DNA from: Vulcanimicrobiota bacterium
Lineage (GTDB): Bacteria; Vulcanimicrobiota; Vulcanimicrobiia; Vulcanimicrobiales; Vulcanimicrobiaceae
DNA: 18,684 bases
Assembly: GCA_019233165.1 (NCBI GenBank)
Contig: JAFAMS010000334.1
Span: 1-18,684 of the forward strand
Direction of reading: 5' to 3'
The position numbers and the translations under genes were made by a program. Positions 1 to 6,890 of the stretch are shown here, one piece after another; position 1 is the stretch's first letter, and each line of letters begins with the position of its first letter. The notes under the pieces are model-generated. The model was not told where the DNA came from and made no database searches. It worked only from the letters and a program-made list of their open reading frames with translations.

Positions 1-938
1 CGGTCGACAAACGACCAACCGAGCTTGCTCAGCTTTTCTTCGCCCTTCGGATCCCAGAACAGGTTTTTGCCATCCTCGGATATGGATACGTTGGTGTGCA
101 TGCCGCTGCCGTTTACGCCCACAACCGGCTTGGGCAAGAATGACGCGGTCAGCCCCATTTTGTTGGCCACTTGGCGGCAGATCAGTTTGTAGAGTTGTAT
201 CCGATCGGCAGCTGCGACCGCCTCGCCGTAGCCGTAGTTGATTTCGAACTGCGACGGTGCGACCTCCGGGTGATCCTTTTCGTTTTCAAAGCCCATCGCG
301 CGCTGCACTTCGGCGACGGTGTCGATGAACGAGCGGAGCGGATCTCCGGGAAGCGAGTGATAGTAGCCGCCGGTGTTCACATATTCGAACTTCCCGGTCT
401 CATGGAAGCGCCGCTCCGCATCGACGCCTTGAAAGAGAAAGCCTTCGATCTCGTTGGCCGCGTTGAGCGTGTAGCCCGACTTGGCGTACTGATCGGCGCC
501 GAACTTCTTGAGGAGGCCCCGCACATCGGCCGGGTAGACGCTTCCTTCTCGCGAGATGACGTCGCCGAACACCAAGACTTTCCCCGATCCGAAAAAGTCG
601 GCCGGCGGCCAATAGAACGCGCTCCAATCGAGGAAGAGCCGCAAATCGCTCTCGCGCTGCTCGGTGAACCCGCGGATCGACGAGCCGTCGAAGGTCAGGT
701 TGTCATACGACTTCAGCAAGAACTTCTTGTCGTAGTCGAGCATGTGCAGGCGGCCTTCAAGGTCGCTGAAGAGCACCGTCACCGCTTTGATCCGCTTTTC
801 GTCGGTGAGGTAGCGCAGCCGCTCCTCTTGGAGCTTGTCGATCTTGACCCGGTCGCGCCGCTGTTCTTTGGCCGCCAGGTTGAGCTCTTCCAGCTCGCCG
901 TACGAGTGCGCGAGGAATCCACGAAGTTCCATATTCAT
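1..938 (-). CDS. glnA: Glutamine synthetase type I, partial (C-terminus beyond left edge)
   Basis: The product joins ammonia to glutamate using ATP in the cytoplasm, the main entry of nitrogen into metabolism. About 312 residues are visible. The N-terminal beta-grasp part contains LTFDGSSIRGF, and the catalytic domain shows ANEIEGFLF, then QFEINYG and FLPKPVVGVNGSGMHTN, which carry metal, glutamate and ATP contacts of the GlnA family. The reading frame is open to base 1, so the C-terminal third, including any adenylylation tyrosine, is not in view. The start is ATG at 938 or ATG at 932; neither has a clear Shine-Dalgarno sequence. It lies 49 bases downstream of an aldo/keto reductase on the same strand and might be co-transcribed, though the two have no obvious shared job. 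Family assignment is secure. Confidence 0.96.
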   Translation of the reverse strand, partial: MNMELRGFLAHSYGELEELNLAAKEQRRDRVKIDKLQEERLRYLTDEKRIKAVTVLFSDLEGRLHMLDYDKKFLLKSYDNLTFDGSSIRGFTEQRESDLRLFLDWSAFYWPPADFFGSGKVLVFGDVISREGSVYPADVRGLLKKFGADQYAKSGYTLNAANEIEGFLFQGVDAERRFHETGKFEYVNTGGYYHSLPGDPLRSFIDTVAEVQRAMGFENEKDHPEVAPSQFEINYGYGEAVAAADRIQLYKLICRQVANKMGLTASFLPKPVVGVNGSGMHTNVSISEDGKNLFWDPKGEEKLSKLGWSFVD

Positions 939-987
939 CGCTGGCGAGGGTTGGCAGCGGCGCTGGGAACTCCTAGTGGCTAGAGCG

Positions 988-1845
988 TCACCTTTGGAAG
1001 GAGGAGGCCGGCTCCGGGTCCCATACGGGCGCCCACGGCGGCCGCACGACGCGCTGGTCTTTCGGAAGCGTCCAGATGCGCGCCATCTCCCCGTCGTCCA
1101 ACTCGAAGTCGAAGATCTCGAAGTTGGTGCGAATCCGCTCGGGGTTCGACGAGCGAGGGATCGCGGAAACGCCGACTTGTTGAATCAACCAGCGCAAACC
1201 GACTTGGGCCGCGGATTTGCCGTACCTCTTTCCGATCTCGCCGAGCGTCGGTTCGCTCACGATCTTTCCGCGCGCGAGCGGACTGTACGCCGTGAGCATC
1301 GCGCCGTTCGCGCGCGCATCCTCGAGGAGGACGTTCTGCGAGAGCAGGGCGTGATATTCGACCTGATTCGCGAAGAGCGGCGTCGCTGCGAGCGCGCGCG
1401 CTTTGGCGATGGTCGCCGAGGGAAAATTGCTCACGCCGATGTGACGCGTCATCCCCTTGGCCTGCAGCTCGTTCAGCGCGCGCATCGTCTCCTCGAGCGG
1501 GACGCTCGAGCTGGGCCAGTGGATCAAAAAGAGGTCGACGTAGTCGGTTCCCAGTTTTTCGAGACTGATTTCGAGGCTGCGCTTCGCTTCGTCATACCGC
1601 TGGGTCTCCATGTGCAGCTTGGTCGTGAGAAAGATCTCGGAGCGCGGAATCTTCGCTTCCCGCAGCGCGGCGCCGACGTGCTCTTCGTTGTCGTACGCTT
1701 GCGCGGTGTCGACGTGCCGGTAACCGGCCTGGAGCGCGCGCAACACCGACAGGCGGGTGTTCTCGGCCGTCAGCGCCCACGTCCCAAAGCCGAGAGCCGG
1801 GACGCGAACTCCTTGGATCTCCACGTATCGCATCGCAACGTCCAT
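988..1845 (-). CDS. Aldo/keto reductase, 2,5-diketogluconate reductase-like
   Basis: A 285-residue cytoplasmic NADPH-dependent oxidoreductase of the single-domain TIM-barrel AKR superfamily. The catalytic tetrad can be read directly: D46 and Y51 in VDTAQAYDNE, K76 in LTTKL and H109 in FLIHWP. The C-terminal cofactor loop reads IPRSSNPERIRTNFEIFDF, close to the IPKS...ERI..N motif of the DkgA/DkgB group, with Arg in place of the usual Lys after Pro. The start is ATG 1845, or ATG 1833 four codons in. The frame stays open upstream to 2202, but that part lies over the uracil-DNA glycosylase gene and is not AKR-like. The true substrate (ketogluconate, methylglyoxal or another aldehyde) cannot be told from sequence. 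It is divergent from udgX with only 27 bases between. Confidence 0.93.
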   Translation of the reverse strand: MDVAMRYVEIQGVRVPALGFGTWALTAENTRLSVLRALQAGYRHVDTAQAYDNEEHVGAALREAKIPRSEIFLTTKLHMETQRYDEAKRSLEISLEKLGTDYVDLFLIHWPSSSVPLEETMRALNELQAKGMTRHIGVSNFPSATIAKARALAATPLFANQVEYHALLSQNVLLEDARANGAMLTAYSPLARGKIVSEPTLGEIGKRYGKSAAQVGLRWLIQQVGVSAIPRSSNPERIRTNFEIFDFELDDGEMARIWTLPKDQRVVRPPWAPVWDPEPASSFQR

Positions 1846-1872
1846 TGGGGTATAACCAAAGCGGTCCTGCCC

Positions 1873-2505
1873 ATGCTTCGCAAACGTTCGGCCGCAGACT
1901 ACCTTCCGGCAAAACTGTCGCTCGCGAGCCTGCGCGCGGCGGCGGCCGGCTGCCGCGGCTGCGACCTCTACAAGTACGCGACCCAAACCGTTTTCGGCGA
2001 GGGCCGCAGCCGTGCGCGCCTCATGCTCGTCGGCGAGCAGCCCGGCGACAGCGAGGACCGCGACGGCCGGCCGTTCGTCGGGCCCGCCGGAAAGTTGCTG
2101 CGGCGAGCCTTGGACGAGGCGAAGATCGCCGCGTCGGAGACATACGTGACCAACGCGGTCAAGCATTTCAAGTTCGTCGAGCGCGGGAAACGCCGCATCC
2201 ATGCCAAGCCGAAGCGGATCGAGGTCGTCGCCTGCGAGCCTTGGCTCGAAGCCGAGATTCGCGTCGTGCGCCCGCAGATCGTCGTCGCGCTAGGTGCGAC
2301 GGCGGCGCAGGCGCTCCTGGGCCCGAGCTTTCGTCTCACGCATCACCGCGGCGAGTTTCTTTCATCGCCGCTCGCCGAGCGCGTGCTCGCAACGGTCCAT
2401 CCGTCGTCGATTCTGCGCGCGCCCGACGACGAAACGCGGCGCGTCGAGTACGCCAACTTCCTCGACGATCTCAAGCTCGTCGCGCGCGCGGTAAAGGCGG
2501 CCTAA
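1873..2505 (+). CDS. udgX: UdgX-type uracil-DNA glycosylase (family 4-like, with KRRIH loop)
   Basis: A 210-residue member of the uracil-DNA glycosylase superfamily. Motif A reads GEQPGDSEDRDGRPFVGPAG (residues 54-73) and motif B reads HPSSILR near the C-terminus. Between them, after NAVKHFKF, is the insertion GKRRIH with its histidine at residue 110. This loop is the hallmark of UdgX, where the equivalent histidine (H109 in Mycobacterium smegmatis) attacks the deoxyribose and leaves the enzyme covalently bound to the site from which uracil was removed. Three cysteines that could bind an iron-sulfur cluster are present (C27, C30, C121); the fourth cysteine of classical family 4 enzymes is absent, which also fits my memory of UdgX. 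The start is ATG 1873. A TATAAC at 1851-1856 could be its -10 box. Genes for a cNMP-binding domain and a glycosyltransferase follow closely on the same strand. Confidence 0.95.
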   Translation: MLRKRSAADYLPAKLSLASLRAAAAGCRGCDLYKYATQTVFGEGRSRARLMLVGEQPGDSEDRDGRPFVGPAGKLLRRALDEAKIAASETYVTNAVKHFKFVERGKRRIHAKPKRIEVVACEPWLEAEIRVVRPQIVVALGATAAQALLGPSFRLTHHRGEFLSSPLAERVLATVHPSSILRAPDDETRRVEYANFLDDLKLVARAVKAA

Positions 2506-2528
2506 GCGCGCGGACCGAAAACCGCTCG

Positions 2529-2909
2529 ATGCCCAGCCTCAGCCTCTTCCGCCACGACGACGATCTGCTTTCCGTGCCTTCCGGCGAAGCGATTTTCGAG
2601 ATCGACGATCCGGCGGATTGCATGTACGTCGTCGCGGAAGGCGCGCTCGAGATCAGGATCGGCGATACGATGCTCGAGCGCGTCGAGACCGGCGGGATCG
2701 TCGGCGAGATGGCCGTCGTCGAACGTTTGCCGCGGAGCGCGACAGCGATCGCAGTCGAAGACTCGAAGCTCGCGAAGATCGATCAAAAGCGCTTTCTCTA
2801 TCTCGTACAGAACCATCCGTTCTTTGCGGTCGAAGTCATGCAAGTGCTCGCCAATCGCCTGCGCAAGATGGACGCGGAGCTGAAGAACGGAGTGCAGCGG
2901 ACGGGCTGA
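2529..2909 (+). CDS. Stand-alone cyclic-nucleotide-binding domain protein
   Basis: A 126-residue protein that is a single cNMP-binding (CRP/PKA regulatory-type) beta-roll. Seen in order: FEIDDPADCMYVVAEGALEI (strands 2-3), TGGIVGEMAVVERLPRSATA (the phosphate-binding-cassette region, with GEMA and the arginine before SATA), and a C-terminal helix ending MQVLANRLRKMDAEL. There is no helix-turn-helix and no kinase or channel part, so it is not a CRP-type transcription factor by itself. The GEMA...PRSATA match keeps the residues that normally hold the cyclic phosphate, so ligand binding is plausible. The start is ATG 2529, 23 bases after udgX; the stop is four bases before the GTG of the next glycosyltransferase, so the three genes look like one transcript. 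Its partner is unknown. Confidence 0.9.
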   Translation: MPSLSLFRHDDDLLSVPSGEAIFEIDDPADCMYVVAEGALEIRIGDTMLERVETGGIVGEMAVVERLPRSATAIAVEDSKLAKIDQKRFLYLVQNHPFFAVEVMQVLANRLRKMDAELKNGVQRTG

Positions 2910-2913
2910 CCCC

Positions 2914-3732
2914 GTGCTGGTGAGCTGCGTCCTGGTCACGTTACGCGTCCCGGAGCGGCTCGGCTACTTCAAGAGCAGCGTCGCCGCGTATTGCGCTCAG
3001 ACGTACGCGCACAGGGAGCTCGTCGTCGTCGCCGACCGCGGCGAGCCGGCGGCCAAAGATGCGATTCGCGCGCATCTCGCATCGCTGCAGCGGGAAGACA
3101 TTCGGCTCGTCGACATCGACGAGAAGCTGACGCTCGGCGCGCTGCGCAACGCCGGTTCTGCCGGCGCGCGGGGGGACGCGATCGCCCAGTGGGACGACGA
3201 CGACCTCCATCATCCGCGACGGCTCGAAACGCAGCTCGCGAAGCTCGCAGCGGCGAATGCCCGCTCCGTCTATCTCGAAGAGGTGATGCAATTCTTTCCG
3301 GCGACGCGCGAGCTGTATTGCATCAACTTTCGTTCGTTCGAGACGAAGGCGCATCCGGGAACGGGGGTGGTGCGCCGCTCGGCGGAAATCGCATATCCGG
3401 AGAACGGCGACGAGGCTCGGCTCGGAGAGGACACGCACGTCTGCCTGCGGCTTCGCGAAGCGGGCGGTTTCGCGGTGCTGGCCGGCGCGCCGCACTTGTA
3501 CGTGTACGTTAGCCACGGCGCGAACGCGTGGCCGCAAGAGCACCATCGCATGCTCGCGGAACGGCTGACGATCTCCCGCGGTCTCTTGCTTCGCCGCGAA
3601 CGAACCTTGCGGGAGGGATTGAAATCATACGATTTCGGACCGGGACCCGTTACCGTCAAAGGCTACAACGGTGAAGCCTTTATGCTGGTGAGGCAATCCT
3701 CATACAGCAAGTCGCCCGAATCGACGGAGTAG
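2914..3732 (+). CDS. Glycosyltransferase family 2-like (GT-A fold)
   Basis: A 272-residue protein beginning with a GT-A nucleotide-sugar-binding fold: the first strand is VSCVLVTLRVPERLGYF, the second ends with LVVVAD, and the metal-binding acidic motif is QWDDDD at residues 92-97. LGALRNAGSAGARGD before it is the usual helix of GT2 enzymes. EDTHVCLRLREAGGF around residues 170-190 resembles the catalytic-base ED region. No membrane segments are seen. The start is GTG 2914, four bases after the preceding stop, and no alternative gives the first beta strand. The 3' end overlaps the convergent transglutaminase-like gene by 70 bases. Sugar donor and acceptor are unknown; closeness to the SGNH/E1 cluster suggests a shared product. 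Confidence 0.88.
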   Translation: MLVSCVLVTLRVPERLGYFKSSVAAYCAQTYAHRELVVVADRGEPAAKDAIRAHLASLQREDIRLVDIDEKLTLGALRNAGSAGARGDAIAQWDDDDLHHPRRLETQLAKLAAANARSVYLEEVMQFFPATRELYCINFRSFETKAHPGTGVVRRSAEIAYPENGDEARLGEDTHVCLRLREAGGFAVLAGAPHLYVYVSHGANAWPQEHHRMLAERLTISRGLLLRRERTLREGLKSYDFGPGPVTVKGYNGEAFMLVRQSSYSKSPESTE

Positions 3733-4907
3733 AAACCGAACGCGGCACCGCCCGTAACCGGCCGGACCAAGAGATGCCACGCCGGCGGAAAACGCAGCGA
3801 GCCGGTCCCCGTGAAGGATCGCGGAAATCGCTCGGTCTGCATTCGCGGATTGAGGTAGTCGAAGAAATACGACCGCCACGCGGGGTCGGCGCCGCCGGCC
3901 GAGAGATCCCAACTCCCGAGATCGAAGCCGGACCAGCGGCCTTCGACGAACGCTTCCGCCCAATAGTGGTACGTCGGAGCGGCGGGATAGAGAAGGTACC
4001 CGGCGCAGAGACGCGCCGGGATCTCGCGAGCGCGGCACAACGCAACGAAAAGTGCCGAACCGAGATGACAATCGAACCAACGATGTTCCAGCAGCGATTC
4101 GATCGGAACGCCGCCGCTCAACTCGTCGTAATGGAGGACGCCGAGGCGCATCTCGAAGAGGAACTGCCAAAACGCCCGCACGGCGTCGAACGCCGTCTTT
4201 CCGGCCGCAAGTTTGCGGGCAAGCGATGCAACGCGCGGCGTGACGCGCACGAGCCCTTCCTCCGGCCGAAGGTAGAGGGCTGTCTCGTCGTCATCGTTCG
4301 GCGTCGCCGGCGAGGCGAATTCGAGCTCGACCGAAACCGTCAGCGTCGAACGCGACGAAGGAACGGTCGCTCGCAGCTCGAGCCTTCCCGCGCGGCGTTC
4401 TTGCCGCGTCACTTCCGCAGGCGCAGAGACACGTAACCTCGCCTCCGCGAGCGGCAGTGGTAGGCGCAAGCGCAACTGCGCCCCGGGGGCGTGTCGCGAG
4501 AGGTCGAACGTCCTCGCGAGCACGAGGCTGAAACGAAGACCCGCGTGACGGCCGTGCTCCTCGACGAGCTTGCGCCCGGTCGCGACGAAACGCTCGCGCC
4601 AGATCGGATCGTTCGCGTCGAGCGCCGCCGTCTTGCAGAAGTTCACGACTTCCGCCGGATCGAACGCGCGGCCGGCGCCATCGCGTCCCGGCGCATACGC
4701 AAGGCCGTGCCCGATCCAGCGCTCGAGCGCTTCACGAGCAGCGGCGACCGACTCGGAGTGCAGCCCCGCGCGCCATTCGTGTGCCCACCCGTGCAGGGTC
4801 AAGTGCTCCACGATCCGCTCTTCGGCGACCGTCCGATAGCGATCGCCGGCTTGTAGGCCGAGATGATTCACGACGCGCGTGCCCAATCGTCCAGCGACGT
4901 TCCGCAA
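3663..4907 (-). CDS. Transglutaminase-like cysteine protein
   Basis: A 414-residue protein whose C-terminal half carries a transglutaminase/protease-like core. The Cys-His-Asp triad is visible: C280 in WFDCHLGSALFVALCRA, H314 in TYHYWAEAF and D329 in GRWSGFDLGSWD, with the typical EIPARLCAGYLL after the cysteine. The N-terminal half (about residues 1-230) has no domain I recognise; it holds a helical part and a beta-rich part. There is no signal peptide, so it is probably cytoplasmic. Family members act as peptidases, amidases or cross-linking enzymes, and the substrate cannot be told. The start is TTG 4907 or GTG 4871; both lack a strong Shine-Dalgarno. It is divergent from the lipoyl-like gene with almost no space, so its promoter must lie inside that gene. 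Its 3' end overlaps the convergent glycosyltransferase. Confidence 0.85.
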   Translation of the reverse strand: MRNVAGRLGTRVVNHLGLQAGDRYRTVAEERIVEHLTLHGWAHEWRAGLHSESVAAAREALERWIGHGLAYAPGRDGAGRAFDPAEVVNFCKTAALDANDPIWRERFVATGRKLVEEHGRHAGLRFSLVLARTFDLSRHAPGAQLRLRLPLPLAEARLRVSAPAEVTRQERRAGRLELRATVPSSRSTLTVSVELEFASPATPNDDDETALYLRPEEGLVRVTPRVASLARKLAAGKTAFDAVRAFWQFLFEMRLGVLHYDELSGGVPIESLLEHRWFDCHLGSALFVALCRAREIPARLCAGYLLYPAAPTYHYWAEAFVEGRWSGFDLGSWDLSAGGADPAWRSYFFDYLNPRMQTERFPRSFTGTGSLRFPPAWHLLVRPVTGGAAFGFYSVDSGDLLYEDCLTSIKASPL

Positions 4908-4912
4908 AGGAG
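4906..4912 (+). promoter_or_regulatory. Ribosome binding site deciding a TTG start
   Basis: AAAGGAG lies ten bases before TTG 4922. It supports that unusual start for the lipoyl-like gene over the internal ATG 4961. It overlaps the presumed start codon of the divergent transglutaminase-like gene. Confidence 0.6.
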
Positions 4913-4921
4913 TCCGGGTCC

Positions 4922-5254
4922 TTGCCGCTCAGCCTCACCCTCCCGCGTCTCAACGCGTACATGACCACCGCAGTGATTCGCGCGGTTTATGTTCGTGAGG
5001 GCGAGCGGGTGACGCCCGGCGCGAAGTTGCTCGACCTCAGCGTCGATCTGAGCGCTTCGGCGCCCCACGATTGTCCGGCGATCTCGTATTATCGAATCGC
5101 ATCGCGCGACCGCGGCTGGGTTCGCAGCGTTGCCGTCGCCCCCGGCGACGAGCGCGCGGTCGGTGACGAGCTCCTTGCGCTCGCCGGCGATTCCAGCGAG
5201 CGTCCCGCCCGGACCACGATCGCGGGAATTTTGTATCAGCCGGATTGGCCTTGA
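4922..5254 (+). CDS. Lipoyl/biotinyl-type barrel protein lacking the attachment lysine
   Basis: A 110-residue protein with the outline of a lipoyl or biotinyl domain: LPRLNAYMTTAVIRAVYVRE, then GERVTPGAKLLDL, and a second half WVRSVAVAPGDERAVGDELL that mirrors the first. Where lipoyl domains have E-T-D-K-A this protein reads LSVDLSASA, with no lysine, followed by an insert holding HDCPAISYYRI. It should therefore not carry lipoate or biotin by the normal rule; it may be a structural or docking relative, or bind something through the inserted Cys/His. The start is TTG 4922 with a good Shine-Dalgarno; ATG 4961 would cut into the fold. Its stop overlaps the start of the next gene (TTGA), so the two are translationally coupled and probably act together. 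Confidence 0.72.
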   Translation: MPLSLTLPRLNAYMTTAVIRAVYVREGERVTPGAKLLDLSVDLSASAPHDCPAISYYRIASRDRGWVRSVAVAPGDERAVGDELLALAGDSSERPARTTIAGILYQPDWP

Positions 5255-6594
5255 CGGCGTTCCCGCTCCGGGTCGGGCCCCTCCACGCGCCCGGTTACAC
5301 GATCGGGCGGTCCGGCGTGCGTTGGCTCGTCGATGACGGCCACCGCTGCAAGCCCGGAGAGCCGATCGCGTACTGCAACATCGGCGTGCGCCCGTCGAGC
5401 CCGCCGTACGATCGCGTTCCGTTCCCGGACGAATCGCACGACCTGCAGATTGCATTTGCGCCGCGCGTCAGCGGGACGCTGCGCAAAGCCGACCTCGTTT
5501 CGTACGGCGGCTTCCTCGATCAGCTCACCTCCCATCAGACGTGGCTCCCGGAGTTGACGATCGGGCACCTCGAGTTTGCACCGGGCGAACGGCCGCCTCC
5601 GTCGCGCACCGCCTCGGAGCTGCGACCGCTCTTCCTCGCCGGACGCCGCACGACGAACCTGGCCGAAGGTCAGATCGGATTGCTCGCCGGCTGGTTCGAC
5701 CGCTCGCGCGCGTGGTGGGGAGAAGGCGATCGCTTTCGCACGATACTCAGCGTCGGACTCTGCGAACAGTTGGGAATCTTCCGCGGGGAACGTAATGCGT
5801 TTCTGGAGCTGTTCGCCGCACTTCCGGGGCCGATTCATTTCGTCTTCGTCCCGGACGACGTCATCGTTCCGTGCGCGCGCACGCTTCTCGAGCAGTTCCG
5901 GCGCACGCCCGCAGAGCTGGCGGCGATCGCCGACGATCTGGTACGAACCTTTTCAGCCGGTTCCCGCGACGGCCGCGAGCTGTTGTTCGCGGGCGCGCTG
6001 CTGGCGGCGCTTTCGCAATCCCCGCTTCGCGACCGCTACAACGTTTTGATGCGCGCGGGGCTGCGCACGGCGGGTCCCGCCGATGCGGTGGTGCTCTCCC
6101 TTACCGCAGAAGGCGCAGACGTGCTGCGGCACCGCAGGCTCGGCTACACGCTCAACCTCTGGGAGTTCCGCGTTGCCGAAAACGGTCCGGGCGTTCGAAC
6201 GTGGCTCGACGAAAACTTCGAGAAGGTACCGGTCTCGTGCGACGACGTGCGACGTGACTACGCCGCTCTCGTCGATGCCGTTCGAGCCGAGCGCGAAGTC
6301 GAGTTCTTCGTTCTGAACAGAATGTCGAGCGCGATTGAAGACGACGTTCACGGGTACGCCCTCTTCGAGCGACCGCTCGGCGATCTGCTCGCAAGCGTCC
6401 GCAAGAAAGAGTTGAATCTCATGGTCCACGATCTCGCACGCGAGGGAAAGCTCACGATCGTCGATCTCGACCGCGCGGCGGCCAAGTTCGGTGGCGCGGC
6501 GCATCTTCCGGACGGGATCCATCAGACGAGGGCGCTCGCGGACGAGCTCCGCGGCGAGGTCCTCCGGTTATTGCGCAAGCGTCAGGTGATCTGA
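5245..6594 (+). CDS. Two-part protein: lipoyl-like N-terminus plus SGNH-like C-terminus
   Basis: A 449-residue protein I do not recognise as a named enzyme. The N-terminal 120 residues look like a degenerate biotinyl/lipoyl barrel (VRWLVDDGHRCKPGEPIAYC, later APRVSGTLRKADLVSYGG) with no Asp-Lys attachment site. The C-terminal 200 residues are SGNH-hydrolase-like: strand ADAVVLSL, RHRRLGY, a conserved ENFE, FFVLNRMSS, then VDLDRAAAKFGG and LPDGIH with D423 and H426 as candidate Asp-His pair. It aligns by eye with the protein at 10379-11158 (RHRADGY, DEAFE, LIYNLSP, VDVD, LDALH). No clear GDS serine was found. The start is TTG 5245 or TTG 5251, the latter overlapping the previous stop as TTGA. 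The 3' end overlaps the convergent lipoyl gene by 13 bases. Confidence 0.75.
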   Translation: MALTAFPLRVGPLHAPGYTIGRSGVRWLVDDGHRCKPGEPIAYCNIGVRPSSPPYDRVPFPDESHDLQIAFAPRVSGTLRKADLVSYGGFLDQLTSHQTWLPELTIGHLEFAPGERPPPSRTASELRPLFLAGRRTTNLAEGQIGLLAGWFDRSRAWWGEGDRFRTILSVGLCEQLGIFRGERNAFLELFAALPGPIHFVFVPDDVIVPCARTLLEQFRRTPAELAAIADDLVRTFSAGSRDGRELLFAGALLAALSQSPLRDRYNVLMRAGLRTAGPADAVVLSLTAEGADVLRHRRLGYTLNLWEFRVAENGPGVRTWLDENFEKVPVSCDDVRRDYAALVDAVRAEREVEFFVLNRMSSAIEDDVHGYALFERPLGDLLASVRKKELNLMVHDLAREGKLTIVDLDRAAAKFGGAAHLPDGIHQTRALADELRGEVLRLLRKRQVI

Positions 6595-6890
6595 AACTCA
6601 ACCGCCCACTCCTTGCCGCCAAGCTCGGGCGTCGCCGGGAGCGGCTCGCTCTCGGCATCGCTCAAAATCGCGAGCGGCTCGCCGAGACGTTGCCAACTGC
6701 CTTCCGGATGAAGGATTCTCCGCAGAATGCCGGCCTGCGCCGCCCGGATTTCGACGATCGCCTTGTGCGTCTCAAGCTCGACGACGACGTCGCCGGGCGC
6801 AAAGCGTCGTCCGGGTTCGCCGTGCCATTCTAGGACGCGGATCTCTTCGACATCCTCGATCGGTCCGGGGACGACGAGCGTGAAGATCAT
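6582..6890 (-). CDS. Free-standing lipoyl-domain protein
   Basis: A 102-residue protein that is essentially one lipoyl domain. The first half reads EEIRVLEWHGEPGRRFAPGD, the hairpin VVELETHKAIVEIRA presents K43 as the lipoylation site (His replaces the usual Asp before it), and the second half reads AGILRRILHPEGSWQRLGEP. There is no peripheral-subunit-binding domain and no E2 acyltransferase core, which normal 2-oxoacid dehydrogenase E2 proteins have after the lipoyl domain. It directly follows E1 alpha and E1 beta, with its ATG overlapping the E1 beta stop (ATGA). The likely role is to receive the acyl group from E1 on its lipoyl arm and deliver it to another protein of the cluster; that delivery step is inference. 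The start ATG 6890 is firm. Confidence 0.88.
   Translation of the reverse strand: MIFTLVVPGPIEDVEEIRVLEWHGEPGRRFAPGDVVVELETHKAIVEIRAAQAGILRRILHPEGSWQRLGEPLAILSDAESEPLPATPELGGKEWAVEFQIT

Noticed and set aside
835..1872. Long N-terminal extension of the udgX reading frame on the plus strand
   Set aside because: It is antisense to the aldo/keto reductase and glnA, shows no domain, and family proteins start near residue 1 of the ATG 1873 product.
1846..2202. N-terminal extension of the aldo/keto reductase frame
   Set aside because: It lies opposite to udgX and has no AKR similarity; the TIM barrel begins with the residues after ATG 1845.
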